DNA of 64,000 bases from Syngnathus acus (Eukaryota; Chordata; Actinopteri; Syngnathiformes; Syngnathidae), in contig NC_051095.1 of assembly GCF_901709675.1 (NCBI RefSeq), forward strand, positions 7,529,956 to 7,593,955. The letters run 5' to 3'. Below, piece after piece: positions 1-12,500 of the stretch. The notes below the pieces were generated by a model. The model was not told where the DNA came from and did not search any database. It worked only from the letters and a program-made list of their open reading frames with translations. A program made the position numbers and the translations under genes. Every line of letters begins with the position of its first letter. The first letter of the stretch is position 1.

Positions 1-261
1 CTGTTCCACAATTGCGCGTCGTCAATAAAAATGTAAATAAAAGCTTAAATCTACTCGCAAAAAAAGTTACGCGTTGCAACTTCACTTTTGCCTCACTTGT
101 CGTCGTAAAATTAACTTGACACCCTTTGTAAGGCACGTGCAGCGTTGGCAAAGTTGCGTGCATAAAAGTCGCACTGATAGCTGTCGTCTATCTTTAAACT
201 CTTGAGCTAAAGCTTCTGCTGCAGACCCTTCACGCATTCCCATTCCCAGCTGCTGACTGCT

Positions 262-345
262 ACTAATAATAGTACACACGGAACCGGATGTAGTATTTCG
301 TCCCGGAGGCCGCCATTGATCCCTAATGTCCTTGCAAACAAGTGC
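262..345 (-). other. Possible promoter or first exon of an unknown leftward gene
   Basis: On the minus strand an ATG at 316-314 reads M-A-A-S-G-T-K-Y-Y-I-R-F in an ATGGCGGC context, which is typical of YY1-bound housekeeping start sites, and the surrounding 80 bases are richer in CpG than the flanks. The frame closes after 16 codons unless it is spliced at one of several GT dinucleotides. I do not recognise the peptide. If real, the gene continues past the left edge of the window. Chance similarity to a start region is quite possible. Confidence 0.2.
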
Positions 346-681
346 GGCAAATCCCATCCATTCATCCAGCCATGTCAAGAGGTGCCATATTGAACTTCCA
401 GTTACCAGAATGCGAGTATAGCCGTGATAAATTCAACACACCTATTCCTCATTCATACCCGACCGAGAGCTTGCGAGGAGAGGTTAATATGCTCATCGGG
501 TCTCACTTCGATATTTTCAGCTCGGCCTTTACTCACGTTTGTTGCCTGGATTTCAGACAATGACTGTGTGCTAACTTATTTTTATGGGACAGTAAATTTA
601 TATCGATACACTACACATCTGTAGAAAAAAAAGCGATTTAAACAGCGTTGGCCCATGAAAATATATAATAAACGTGCATAT

Positions 682-696
682 GCCGCCATCTAGTGA
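682..696 (-). promoter_or_regulatory. CTCF-like motif
   Basis: The minus strand reads TCACTAGATGGCGGC, which matches 14 of 15 positions of the CTCF core consensus CCASYAGRKGGCRSY. This is motif evidence only. Confidence 0.35.
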
Positions 697-1150
697 GTTA
701 TAGGAGTTATTACAACAACTAAACTGGAGAATTTAGTACGCTCCTAAACTATACAAATTAACATTTGGTAAGGTAACAGCAAAAAGAGAAATTAAGTGAT
801 AGCGCTATGTGAACTAAAAATCAAATAAAAAAGGAGGATACGCAACATAATTGTGCGATTTTATTTAATCCATTGAATCTCTTTATTCTGTCATTTGCAC
901 TGCAGTGGAGCTGAGCGAGGGAGGTTTTTCATATTTTGCTTAGCTTGTAAGAAAAAGGTAAAGTGAGGTATCTGTGGTTCTCGAATAGTGAACGTGGGGT
1001 GCAAGCTTCCTCTAGTGGCAGGCAAACCAAATGTTCAAACTGTGCATACATAATGTTTTATCGGCTGAAAACGCACTTTTTCTTTGAATCTAGTACAACT
1101 GAATGGATGGATAGAAAAATATTCTCATTGCTTTTGAGAGAGTGACTTAC

Positions 1151-3206
1151 TTGCATCTTGCGTTTGACAGTCTCAAAAGGGTAAGAGAGCGTTTGTGCCA
1201 CTCCTGCTGCTAGACAGCCATTGATGAAATCTTGCAGAGGCGAGAAACGGAAAGGAGGCTCCTGCCACACTTTGTCCACATTCGTGTACACCATGTAGCA
1301 TCCCAAAGAGAAGGGAAAGGCGCCTAGAAACATACAAACACACGGCAATGGAAAACAGTTTTCAATTTAAAACAATGAATAGGTGTTATCTCGATCTGTG
1401 CCATGACTTCCCAACCATTATTGACTCAAGGCACACATGTTCCAACATAAAATGTTTTTAAAGGCCCACAAGATGCCGAATCAGAGCTGTAGATATTTAT
1501 TCCTGGTGTCTGCATACCTAAGACAGTGAGGGAAAAGCCCCTGTAGAGTGCAAGCAGGCCTTCGGTGCTGTGGATCTTGGCCAGCGTGTGAACAACGCCG
1601 GTGTACGAAGGCTCCCGGCAATTCTGGATGATCAGCCTGGTCTCGGCTACTTCCAGGGGGTACGTGGCAAGAGCCGCGGCCACGCCTGCCAGTCCACCTG
1701 CCGCGATGGCCCTCGCCTGGGAGATGAAGCCCAGTTCATCCATGTGAAGGTGGACTATTCTGGGCACAAATGGAATGTTACATACTGTACGACCTACAAC
1801 ATACTAGTTGGATAACAAAAAAGGCGGTGTATTACGGTGCAGTACAATTTTAGATCACTTGTCGCAGATGTTTTGAAGAAACTTGGGAACACTTTTTTGG
1901 TTCCTTTTTTTTTTTTTCAATTGTGTTAAAAATAATGTAAGCACAGAGTAAAACGGTAACTTATTTAAAGCGTGCAATACAGGGAAGTCAGGCTTTTGTT
2001 TTCCTGGTACACTGTGTACTTGAGGAGGGGTGGTTATAGTTGCATTATCACGTGCCCTAGCTGATAGGTATGCTTTCCTCACAAATAGCAGCTACCACTA
2101 CTATATTTGTGTTGTATTATATTTGTATTATGTATATTATATAAACATTGAGGTCAATGTTTATTCACCAGCCATGTGGTTTGCTATTAGTACATCACGT
2201 TACGTCCGATAGTAACCTAGTGCGAAGGTTTTGCCCACTTTTTAATCTCTCAGGCGACAGTACCGCCATAGACTTCAAACTTTTAGGGTCAAATACTACT
2301 TTACTTTGAACAGTAATGATCGTAAATTATTTGTTGACAGTCCCGTGTTGAATCTGTCGAACAGCATCATGGTCAAAAGTATCGCAGCAGTTCTTCCGTT
2401 CAAAAGTACACATTTGATCAATACCAAGAGCCAAATGCTGTGTAAACAGATCATGTCGACCAGATACCGCTTCGCGTCTGATCATATGGACAATTTATGT
2501 CGCTGAATGTTTAATTCGTCCAAAATGCGCAAGTGTTCTTTAAACAGCAAAAGAATACTTGAAAGTCAAACTCCAGGGTTAAGTTTTGTGACGAAATAAT
2601 GCAACATCGTCTGAGCAAATAAAGCCGTCTGATTGGCTGGGGAAAAAACAGGCGCTCCGAAAACAGGAAGTACACAGTTAACATGTAAAAATAACTAACA
2701 AAAAACAAATACATTCTTAAATACCAGTCATATTATAGGTTATAATTTCCATCAATCGTCAATCTACTAGAAAAAAATCTTACTGTTGGATTTATTTGCC
2801 ATACAAACGGCACTTCCAACTTCTAGGCTCTCTAACAACTATAAATAAAGCATTAATAGTCCAACATACCTCAAATTTGTGCAAACTGACCTAAAACTTG
2901 TCATTTATACGCCATTTAAAGTGTACGGACTTACTTTCTGTAGATTGCCAAGTGGACGGCCGTGTAGGGGAACAAGCGAAGACATGAGACGAGATTCCCC
3001 TTCCAAAAACCTTTGAGTCCCTCGTGGTGGTAGATGAGGAGAAAAGTTTGTCCGAAACCTTTTTTACAATGAAATGTTCCCACCTGACTTTTAATCTTCA
3101 CCACTTCCAATGGCGACGTGGCGCTTTTGCTGAATAAACCCGCAAAGCCAACGCACGAGAAGCTCTGCGAACTTGTCAGTCTATTGTCCTTTTTAACCGT
3201 AGCCAT
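1151..3206 (-). CDS. slc25a43: Solute carrier family 25 member 43 (mitochondrial carrier), 5' part
   Basis: Three coding exons on the minus strand: 2935-3206, 1518-1759 and 1151-1323, joined in phase 2 and phase 1 with GT-AG introns, giving the first 229 residues. The protein starts MATVKKDNRLT and follows vertebrate SLC25A43 throughout, for example LKGFWKGNLVSCLRLFPYTA and LLALYRGFSLTVLGAFPFS. SLC25A43 is a six-helix inner-mitochondrial-membrane carrier of unsettled substrate. The three repeats carry signatures P32-L-E34-V-V-K37, P125-L-E127-V-A-E130 and P220-F-E222-T-V-K225. The second has Glu where the family has Lys or Arg. Human SLC25A43 is 341 residues, so about a third (rest of repeat three and the C-terminus) is missing; the last exon ends in phase 0 at a GTAAGT donor, so the gene continues leftward, probably beyond the window. 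The start is the only ATG in the first exon with a good match to the family N-terminus. Confidence 0.9.
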
Positions 3207-3400
3207 AATTGGGCCTTAAAACTCAAATGTACAACTCGTTTTGGTTGACCCAACGCTTTGTTTACACGATGTAGACGACATCAGGTAATCGATCTGTGGA
3301 GCGGAACCCGCTGGCCAAGGCGGATCCTCTCCTACAGTAGTGACGTCACTTATGACCAAACCCGGTGACATCAAGACTAGACACTAGAGGGCGCCATGCG
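3207..3400 (-). promoter_or_regulatory. slc25a43 promoter side with CRE and CTCF-like motifs
   Basis: This is the DNA directly upstream of the slc25a43 start codon. It contains a perfect cAMP-response palindrome TGACGTCA at 3341-3348 and a CTCF-like motif, ACACTAGAGGGCGCC, at 3381-3395. No TATA box is evident. The transcription start was not determined. Confidence 0.45.
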
Positions 3401-4320
3401 GCGATGTCAACATTTCAGAAGGCGCACTGTAAATTCATTCATCCATCCACAATACGTATCGCTTATTTTTTTATATATTTAAAATTGTAATGTTTGTATT
3501 TTGTTACTTATTAATAGTTTTTAGTTAAATTAGTTCAATAACTATAATAGTTGATAAATGTAATAACTATAAATTAAAATTATAACTAATTTCAGTGTTG
3601 CCGTTTTAAGAGCTATTTTTAATTAATAATGGTTTTCGATTACTATTATGTATATCTCTGTAGATCAAGGTCAATGAGAAAATGAATTGATATTAACCGA
3701 ATTTAATCCATTTTTATCAATAAGCAGTATACTGTCCCGCCTTCACCAATGCCTACGGAAACCCCCGCTAGATGTCAGTATCGTTCTGTCAAGTGTCTCG
3801 AAGGGGGGAGTAGTTTTGCTTTATTTGCATTTTTATTACACACCACAACTCTTTATAGTGGAAGTTAAGAGAGTGAAAATGTCACTCAAAGCACAATAAA
3901 TCATGTTAATAAAGTTTGATTCATGGTAACAGTATGTTTAAATCTCTACATAAATTGCTCTAGATTCTTTCTATGCTTTCAAATGAAATATTTGCAACAC
4001 TATTGATCTTGTTTGTTTGTTTGTTTGTTTGTTTATTTGTTTGTTTTCTCCGCACCTTTGGCAGGCGTCAACACCCGCTTTTGTCCGCACCACTTGGCCC
4101 CATCCACAAAAGCCTTGTAACAGGGCCTGCCGAGGAAATGAGAGGCGGGCCACCTCAGCAGGCCCTTTCGCTGCCCGCTGGGGGTGGATGTGTATGATAC
4201 TGACTTTCAATAAGGAAATCCCAATGAAACGGAGATCAGTGCGGTGGATGGCGAAAGCAGCAAGTACAGGGGCCTACTCTGCTCTTCATTTAGACTAAAG
4301 CTGTAAATACCACCATCTTA
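3401..4320. other. AT-rich spacer with a GTTT microsatellite
   Basis: This stretch is mostly AT-rich unique sequence. A (GTTT)n run sits at about 4011-4050, followed by a moderately GC-rich block to about 4200 that is open in two plus-strand frames but matches no family I recognise. A short CATTCATCCATC-type simple repeat remnant occurs at about 3433-3450. Confidence 0.5.
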
Positions 4321-7300
4321 TGGGATGTAACATTGGTCGAAATACAGAAAGAACCTCCTATGTGCAGAATTTTCCGATAAGCGGATAAAAAATAATTCTC
4401 CGAGAAAACTGTGTTTTGTTTCTCACTCAATTTACAGGTTTTGGGAGGTGGCGTTATTTATTCGTAGATAGTAGCGATATTAAGAGGTGGACTAAGTCAG
4501 GCGAATCCTCATTAAGCATCGCCCGGCACTGATTGAAATACACTCGTTAAAGGAAAAGATAACTGTTGGGATTTCTTATCAATACAAATGAATGAAACAG
4601 GGAAGTGTGACAAGATGACTGTCTATCTTGTCTGCATGTCACGTTGCCCTTCCTATGCCCCTCGTCATTTGTATAGAATAGAGTTAGACCGCAGCCTTCC
4701 TGTATGTATGCCCCGGCTCTTGAATGAGCACTTCCTCGGTGCGGGAGCAGGCTACAGGGTCTTTGTGTCTTCAGGGAGCGGCACGTCGCTAAGGCCCACC
4801 AGGCATTGTCATTCTCCGCATGGCATGCGCAAGTCGACCCCCTTGATGTCTCACTTTGAAGTGCGTTAAGTGGAGGACACGCTGGAAAGTTGTTTCGGTA
4901 TTTACTCCCTATCCTTAATATCTAGGTTCAGGTCCACAAACTCTTTGTACTCACTTGGTTGTATTACTGGTAAAAAAAAAATTCAATTAATAGTTTTACT
5001 ACACATAAACATGCACCAATTAGTGGACATGTGTAGTATCTAGCCTACTGGATCCTAAAAATAGCACCTACATTTTTCTACTAAAAGATGGATTTCAATA
5101 CAAATTTAAAAATGCAGTTCTGCGGAAAAAAAGTTGAATACAACCGAACAGTACTACGGCGGTGATTCTTTTGTGTACCAGCAGAGGGAGCACCGCACTT
5201 GAAGAATCACTGGAACAGCCAGGGAAAACACTTCTGTTCCAGGGTTGGCCATGTGGGGGCTCCCGGGACCACAACGCAAGGGGGTCTGTGGGGTTTGGAG
5301 GGTGGGGGTTGCGCTAGGCCCGCTGTCATCCTCGCAGACTGGTGCCAGGATCACAGAGGGCCGCAATAAAATTCTCACCTCATTATCTGAGACAGTCACA
5401 TCACAGGCTTGTGTTGGAGGGGAGGGAGAAGAAAGGCCGGGGCGGGGGTTGCACAGAGGAACAGGCATGGGGACACCACAGTCTGCCTGTTTGTGTGTCT
5501 TCTTCTGGGGGTGTTGCGCTGATGAGAAAAATCAAGCATAAGCACAATTGACGTTCACACCTCTGCCAACAAGTCCCCTCGGTGTGACCAACCCCCCCCC
5601 ACACACACACACTTAAATCTTCCCGGCTCACTTAGCAGGAATGGGAGACATGTTATGCAAAAGAGAGCACTTTTCAATCTGGTTTCAGTGAAAGGCCGTC
5701 AGGCTTTGCTATGATTAGTCAATGTAATTTTGCACCTCATTAGAGTCGACACTCGTTTTGAACTAATACAGTGATTCTCAACCACTATGTTGTCAGTTGT
5801 GCCGCGGGAAACCATCCAACTTCACTTAATTGGGTATTGGGACACATTCATGCTTAACACGCCTCACACCAACGGATAATCTTAGGATACAAGATTGGGT
5901 AACGCTTGTCGTCCTTGGCTGGGAAGGGGCAAAGTCGCTTTAGAAATGACTAATACCTTTTGGGTAGGGTTGTTTGATACATTTTTTTAATCCCATCCCA
6001 ATTTTGTGGGAATATCTGGTTGTGCTACTCCAAACACAGTTCAGGTCAATCACTTGGTATCTCGGTTTGTATTTACAAACTTGACAAAAAAAGGTCAATC
6101 GTGACAGGTGGAACACTCTTCCACAAGATGGCAGATGGTACATATTGTACCTTTGTATCTACTTTTTGTGATGGTGTCAGATAAGACCTCTGTGGCGCAT
6201 GACATTTGTTGAAATGTAAAATATGTGCCTCGGTCTAGTACAAGTTAGGAGACTGCACTAACATCAAAAAACAAAAACAAAAACACGTTTGAGCTGTAAA
6301 TCCTAACAAGGAGTGACGCATCACCTATTTAGCAGGATGTAGATAACCAGGAGGCCTATTGTCTACCAGGATGCAGTGGAGAACTTGTGGCAGCTGGTGT
6401 CCCCCCCCACCCCCACCTTCCCTTATCTGGCCATGTACAGCCAATAAATCAATATCAAATCTAAAGGAACAGGAAGCCAGATGGCCTTCCCACAAGCGGG
6501 CCGCTCTCGGGGACCGCTCGGCTACTGTACCGGCCGCCGGCCCGATTCGTGCCGCTCGGCCTCTCTTTGAAGGCATACACATGCGACCGGCAGCTCAATG
6601 AATAACTAAAGGGAACAAATAAGCAATTACGACTCTCCTCAAATCAGTGTTTGTGTTTCCATCCACATCAAAGGGAGCCCCCGGCCTGTTTGATATGCGG
6701 CCCCCGCACCTTGATCCGACCCTCGGACAGGTACCGGGGAGGAGCAGCCCATTGACAAGGAGAGAGGGTCATGTGGGCCCGGCTCGAGGCTAGTTGACCC
6801 AGACGAGGGGATCGCCGCCGTCTCTCGTTCTCTCGGGGGCCATTGCTTCTTGCGGCAATCTCCAGACACCTTATTGATAGCCACGAGAGATAATTTGGGT
6901 CATCCCGTGAGGGAAATTCAAACCTCACAGCGGCAATATCGATACATATGCGCTCATACCAAAAATAAGAGTGAACACAAAATATAAGGAGCAGCATTGA
7001 GTAGGAATTTAAAGAAAGTAAAATCTAAACAAAAACAAAGATATTTTCTGAAGCTTTGGGAAATTCCAGGTGAGCTGTGATTGGATTGTGGCAACTGTGA
7101 TGTCATTTTCAGTGGACAGCAAGTAGTAAAATGGCCGCCCGAGAGATGGATTAAAAATGGGTAGATTTTGCTGATTAACTCATTTTTTTCCACAAGCTCA
7201 ATTTTGATCTGAATGCCATGTTTAGCCATGTGGGGGCAAATATTATTGTAAAGAAAATTTTGGTGTTGACTTTCTCTTTTTTTTTTTTTTTTTTAACAAC

Positions 7301-8280
7301 TATCTGCAAAACTGCTTTTTGATGTCATTTAAGTTCACTTCCACTAAACTGCAGCATGTCAGCTCACTTGTATCGCATTGCAACACTATAAAATATAAAC
7401 AATAATTAGGACCGAGGGAGTGTTAGTATGCAAACTACTGACTACACATACATAGCATTATTAGCAACGTTAGCATTTATTGCACACAGTGTTGTGTTGC
7501 TTTCTAAGTGCATTTCATCGATGCAAAAGTGTCAAAGTGACAGTACGAAGCGGAGGCCTGCTGATACAACCTAAAGGTCAGTTACCTCTAAAGAGGTCCC
7601 GCCAGACTCATCCAGGTCTGAGTGGAGGCCAGGGGTCAGGTTAAACAGTAGTTTGATTGAATGGCTGTTCACAGGCCAGTGTGAAATGCCAGCTCCATTG
7701 CAATGTGGGAGAGGGGAAAAGGAGGCGGGGGCTCTCTGGCCTTTGTGTGGCCCGTGCTCCTAAAGGTCTCCGAGCACGCAGCCATTGTTAGCGGGCCGAC
7801 CAGCCAGCCCCTCTCAGACTCTCCTTTGGCCTGCTTTGTCTCCAGCAGCGTGACCATTTCCTTCATCCAGGTCAGGGCAGGGTCGTGACTTTGGGGACTA
7901 TCTTGGCTTGTCTGTCTGACTCAGTCTGAAACGTTCAAATATGTACATATGTCCTAACTTAGATACTTGAATAATGAAATCTCTGGTCAATATGAGATGT
8001 GAACGACTCCCATCTGCCAATTACGTGCACCGCTACATTCATTAAAACACCTTGGCTATTCAGACTGGATTGGATTGGCTGTGTGAATATGAATGAATCT
8101 CATTTTCCTTCTGATTCAGCCGTGAATGTTTACGTGGAGCATTTTCATTCCGTTTGGTCATTTGGTTTCAGTCTCCAAGGCTCCACGTAAACGAGACACG
8201 TCTCACTTTTTTCCTCGAGCGAATGTGTAAAAATCAGAGCGGTATACGTTCACCTTCCCGGTTGCCTTGAAGTGTTCAAG
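4321..8280. other. Intergenic spacer with GC-rich blocks
   Basis: No exon was recognised on either strand. Moderately GC-rich, low-CpG blocks occur at about 4640-4870, 5150-5540, 6340-6600, 6660-6950 and 7660-7890, separated by AT-rich DNA. They carry overlapping open frames on several strands, which reflects base composition rather than coding. Such blocks in a developmental locus could be conserved non-coding elements. Short (CA)n at about 5600-5611 and poly-T at about 7280-7294 are present. Confidence 0.45.
5768..5850. repeat. Fragment of a dispersed teleost DNA-transposon-like repeat
   Basis: The text ACAGTGATTCTCAACCACT followed by GTTGTGCCGCGGGAAA and AACTTCACTTAATTGGG is a phrase that I associate with an abundant teleost non-autonomous repeat, possibly hAT-derived. 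Only one end is visible, so this is a truncated copy. The family assignment is from memory and should be checked against a repeat library. Confidence 0.4.
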
Positions 8281-8324
8281 TTATGCAAGAAGAGTGGCCA
8301 GCACCCTCCTTCTGTCCCCAGGCT

Positions 8325-8455
8325 GGACCTGCCTTATCGCGCTGATAAGAAAAGGAAAGGCCAAAGGGCCATAAGGAACGGCGTGCACGGCTCGGGTCAA
8401 CAGTGTGAGGAGGCTGGACTCGAAAGGGGCAAGAATATTATCTGATAAGCATCAG
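8325..8455. promoter_or_regulatory. Cluster of GATA-factor sites
   Basis: An inverted pair CTTATC (8333-8338) and GATAAG (8344-8349) is followed about 100 bases later by TTATCTGATAAG at 8439-8450, itself an inverted GATA pair. Four WGATAR-type sites in about 120 bases within a GC-rich block is typical of GATA-bound enhancers. This is motif evidence only; the target gene is unknown. Confidence 0.4.
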
Positions 8456-11400
8456 CCGGCTCTTTTGATCCCACGGGGGCTGATCCTGGGCTACGGGGTG
8501 TCATGCTGGGTGGACGAGCGGAACGACACGGCAGGTACAAACAAGCCAGTCCTTGAAGATAAACCGGGGTTGAGCAAATTTACACAGAGGAAGCGCGCCG
8601 GGGCCAGGGATGCACACAGAGAGATTTGTGTCCTCAGGATGGCACGCAAGTGTCACATAATCAAAACAAGACATACGGTGAGCCGCGGCCACGCCCACTG
8701 CCGCTTACTGACCACATGCTCCGATGTCACAGTATGGTCTGCTGATGCGCTCCCGTAAGTCATTGATTAAGAGCTATCATGTGGAGGCCAGACAGGGCCT
8801 GGGGGCTTTGCAGACAAGCTGTGGCCTGAACCAAATGAAATGCCTTGCTGAGTGTCCACTCCAGGGCAAGATGCTAGTCTAAGATGCTAGTCTTTTTTTT
8901 TTTTTTTCCGACCAGAGGTGTGTGTGTGTGTGTGTGGCGGGGGTGTCCTTTCCACTAAGCAACAATTGCCCAAAAGGGCAGATGCTACACTTATAAAAAC
9001 AAATCCCCTATTAATTATTAGCTAAAGATGGAATTCAGGTTGTGTGTGCAGAATATGTTTGCTGGTATAGCACAAACAATTGTTATCACAACAACCAGTA
9101 ATTAGTCTCAATAAATTCAACACCTTTTTATTTCACGAACAATATGAATCCCTTTAAAATCAAAACGACAAATTTTCACTAATGTGGTAGAAATCCGAAG
9201 ACTTGTTTTTATGTTCTTGATGTATTTCATTGTGGAGTTTGGATGACATCTTGCAAATTTTATATTGCACTTTAGATGACATGAAAGGTGTCCACACTTG
9301 ATCAATTGATGCACTTCTTCAGACAACTCGATGCTATTTTGATCATAGAAGAAAGCTGCAGAGGCGACAATTTTTAATGAAAACAAACTGCAAGGGAACC
9401 TATCCCCAAAATAGATTATGGGTCATTAGAGAGAGACGCTATGCTCCGCCCCCTCCCAGGCATGATTACAGAACAAGGATTGCATAAGCACTAAAATGTG
9501 ACGCAGAAGATAAAATGATGCTGAGCTGTGGTTGCAACACATCAAAGAAGGTGGTGGAGTGAGAGTGCAGCTGCCCACATTGGTGCGAGTTTCTCTCCTC
9601 TCTCACTCCTGAGGAACTGGCTTGTGTCGAGGATGTTTACCGATCCCAGGAAAGACAAACAACGTCTCTTGTTTGGAGCCACACACTGCTTTCGTGTGTG
9701 TGTGTGTGCGTGTGTGTGTGCGTGAGCGAGACCCAGGATGCGTCAGGATGTGGCGTATTGTTAGCTCCGTGTTTATCTTGTCTCGGGTCCTTTCAGCCCA
9801 CTTCCAAGTTTCCCAGCTGTGTCTGATCAGAACCAATGTTGACAACCACTCTTTGACACAAAGACGACAAATGGATGTGCTCCAAGACACAAATCTCATT
9901 GAGATCAGAAATGAGCAGAGGTGGCAAAAGTAGTCCTACTTGATATTTGACTAAAAGTACAGATAGTTGCTTCACATTATTCAATTTCAGTGTTGTCAAG
10001 TTTTGTCTTCGCTTTATAAATCCTCAAAATCAGCCAATCAATTCATCAAATTTGAAAAAAAGGTATGGTCAAATGTAGGGACTAAGAATAAAAAGTCATC
10101 AGGAAAAAACCTCAAGTCAATTACAGACACCTGAAAAATATAGTTCATTTTTAAATTCTGGAATCCAACCTTTTACTACCATCAGTGAATATATTCGTCA
10201 AGTACGTTGTTTTTTTTCAACAGGTAGGCGTGGAGGAGGGTCTCGCCCAGCTTGTCTGTGAAATGGAGGTTTGTAAAGATGAATAGAACAGTGTCACTTT
10301 AGATTTGAGATCAGCACAACTTTTGAGTCGACGATCAAGAATTTCGATTTGTCACGCCGATTAAGAGGGACAAAAGTGCAGACATGTTGGAAATTAGACA
10401 AGTTGACACATTTTTTTAACAAAAGGAGGATGTTTGTTATTTATGCAAATTGTAGTTTGACATTTGGATGACTTTTTTCTTTTTTTAAAGTGGGCAGAAA
10501 AAATAAGACTCCCTGATACAGATTCCCCACCACTTTTGATGAGTAATAACACTTGGTCCGAACACAGGGCGGCGCTGTTTCTCAACTATCAACTGAGGCC
10601 TCATATTTCACCCGCTGTGCACATTTATTACATGCCAACATACTGTCAACGTGTAGTTAACCCTGTTTTGTTTGCTGTAAAACCACTACATTTCATAATA
10701 AAAGCTGACGCTCAAACACAAAATGTGATTTATTTGTTTTTTTTGGGCTATTTTAAAGCTTGCGTTAATTTTATATAGTACTATTAAAAGGTGGCCCTGC
10801 TTAAAAAACAGCCTTAGAAAATCACTATAGATAAAATGTAAAGTCAAGTTGAGTGTTTTATGGGTTTTACAAGACTAACAGCAACTTTTTCTTCGACTAA
10901 AACCAGTGTTAGCTTCTTTTTACACTTGTATGACAAATAGGATGTTGACAGCTTTGACCTGGCTTTTTTTTTTCTTTAGAATTGTTAGAAGTCGACCAGT
11001 GTCCAAACTAACTGTATATTATCCTTCTGTCATTATATATCACTTACAATAGGATTATATATGCCACTTTGCACAAAGACTCCATATATTGTGGTATAAT
11101 AAAACACCATCTATTTCTTACCATTTCGTTTACCAACATGCAACATTAAAATTCGTTGTCATTTTTCCTCAATACTTAAAATTCGTTGTCATTTTTCCTC
11201 AATACTTCCCATTTCTAGTTTAATAGCATTTTAAGGAGATGCAGTTGAAATGATGAAAGTTGGATTTAGCAACCATGGAATCGATTTTACAACGCAGTAA
11301 TTTAGGTTGATTTTAGAACTGTAAGTTTTCTAAATAAATGGCTCTAAGGAAAACCTTTTTATTTGGGGGGGGGGACTACTGTGACATGAACGGTGTAAAG

Positions 11401-12500
11401 TACGGTACCCCCTGCAGAATGGAAGGGAAGTCCTTGTGCCATAAAACCTCTTCTCTGTGAAAGCCAGTTCCCCCCTGACGATTTACAGCCATAGAAGGAA
11501 AAGCTCCAAGACAAAGCGACATTTGCTGATGCCAACTCGCAGGACCAGACACTCGCTGGTGACAATACGTAGAAGTGCAGGAAGTCAGGCCACAAAGCGG
11601 AAGTCATAAGTGGCTTATTGATTTCAATGTTGACATGCTAAAAGCTGATGAGCAGTCAGGCCCAGCAAGGCTTTTTCTAATGATCCAAAGGAAGCACTGA
11701 CTTAGTTACAAGCTAAATTTTATTTCAAAAAATTCCAATAAATTGTACTTATTGTGTATATATGATCTCTTCAATTATTAGCATTTCTATTGGCTGCACT
11801 GCTTCCAGTACATGCATTTCTTTTTGTGTCCAATCAGATTTTAGCCTCAATGCGTTGCCATGGGAATTTTCTCTGCCAAAGCCTTCACAAACGGTAGTGC
11901 TGGCCCATATGAATTCAACGGCAATAGCAATAGGACTGTTTCTTTAACCAGTTAAATTTAAAATTTGTCCTCTCAAGGTCAGCAAACTGGCCCACTATGA
12001 TGTCAGCATTTCCCCATCCTCTGGTTTGAGCAAAACTGAATGAATCCAGCTACGAATCCAAATCTCTGGTGAATGTGGAGTATTTTTATTCATATTTGTC
12101 TTTTTGTCATGTTATTAGGTAGCTTTTCCGATTCCGTATAGTATTGATGGCTCTAATAATAATGAATTTATAGTGACTCTATTGTTGGATGTCTCCAAAG
12201 AGTTGCCCAAGGATCACACAGGTAACGTTTAGGCCAGCAATAAAAAATAAATAAAAATAAAAAAAAGAAGCTCATCAGTGATGCAAAATTATGACAAGAA
12301 ACATTCTGGAAAGTGCAAAAGCACGTGTAATACCCAACTCTTGCATATTATTTGATATTTACTACCAAAATTCAATTCTTGCAGGCCTAGTAAGTATAAG
12401 TATGTTTCAGAAACGCCAACAAGTACAACCTAAAACATTAATATTATATTTTTACGGGGATGCGTGACTGGACATAGCAACATCAAACCTAACGCAGAAA
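8456..12500. other. Intergenic spacer left of lnx2b
   Basis: No coding exon was recognised. A GC-rich block continues to about 8760. Simple repeats include (GT)n at 8919-8936 and an interrupted (GT)n at 9693-9723. A 30-base direct tandem duplication is at 11147-11206. The rest is AT-rich unique-looking sequence with poly-T stretches. Confidence 0.5.
11147..11206. repeat. Two-copy 30-base tandem duplication
   Basis: The 30-base unit beginning TAAAATTCGTTGTC occurs twice head to tail without any difference, so the duplication is recent or conserved. Confidence 0.85.

Larger units (their letters stand above)
1..1150. other. Left edge, no gene firmly identified
   Basis: This stretch should hold the 3' part of slc25a43 if that gene were compact, but no reading frame on the minus strand shows the expected third-repeat carrier text after the last recognised exon. 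Around 300-316 there is an ATGGCGGCC context on the minus strand that looks like a promoter or first exon (separate entry). A CTCF-like motif lies at 682-696. The remainder is AT-rich and featureless by eye. Confidence 0.5.

Noticed and set aside
8405-8758. 117-codon open frame on the plus strand
   Set aside because: No family resemblance, poor start context and no matching splice structure; treated as a GC-rich non-coding block.
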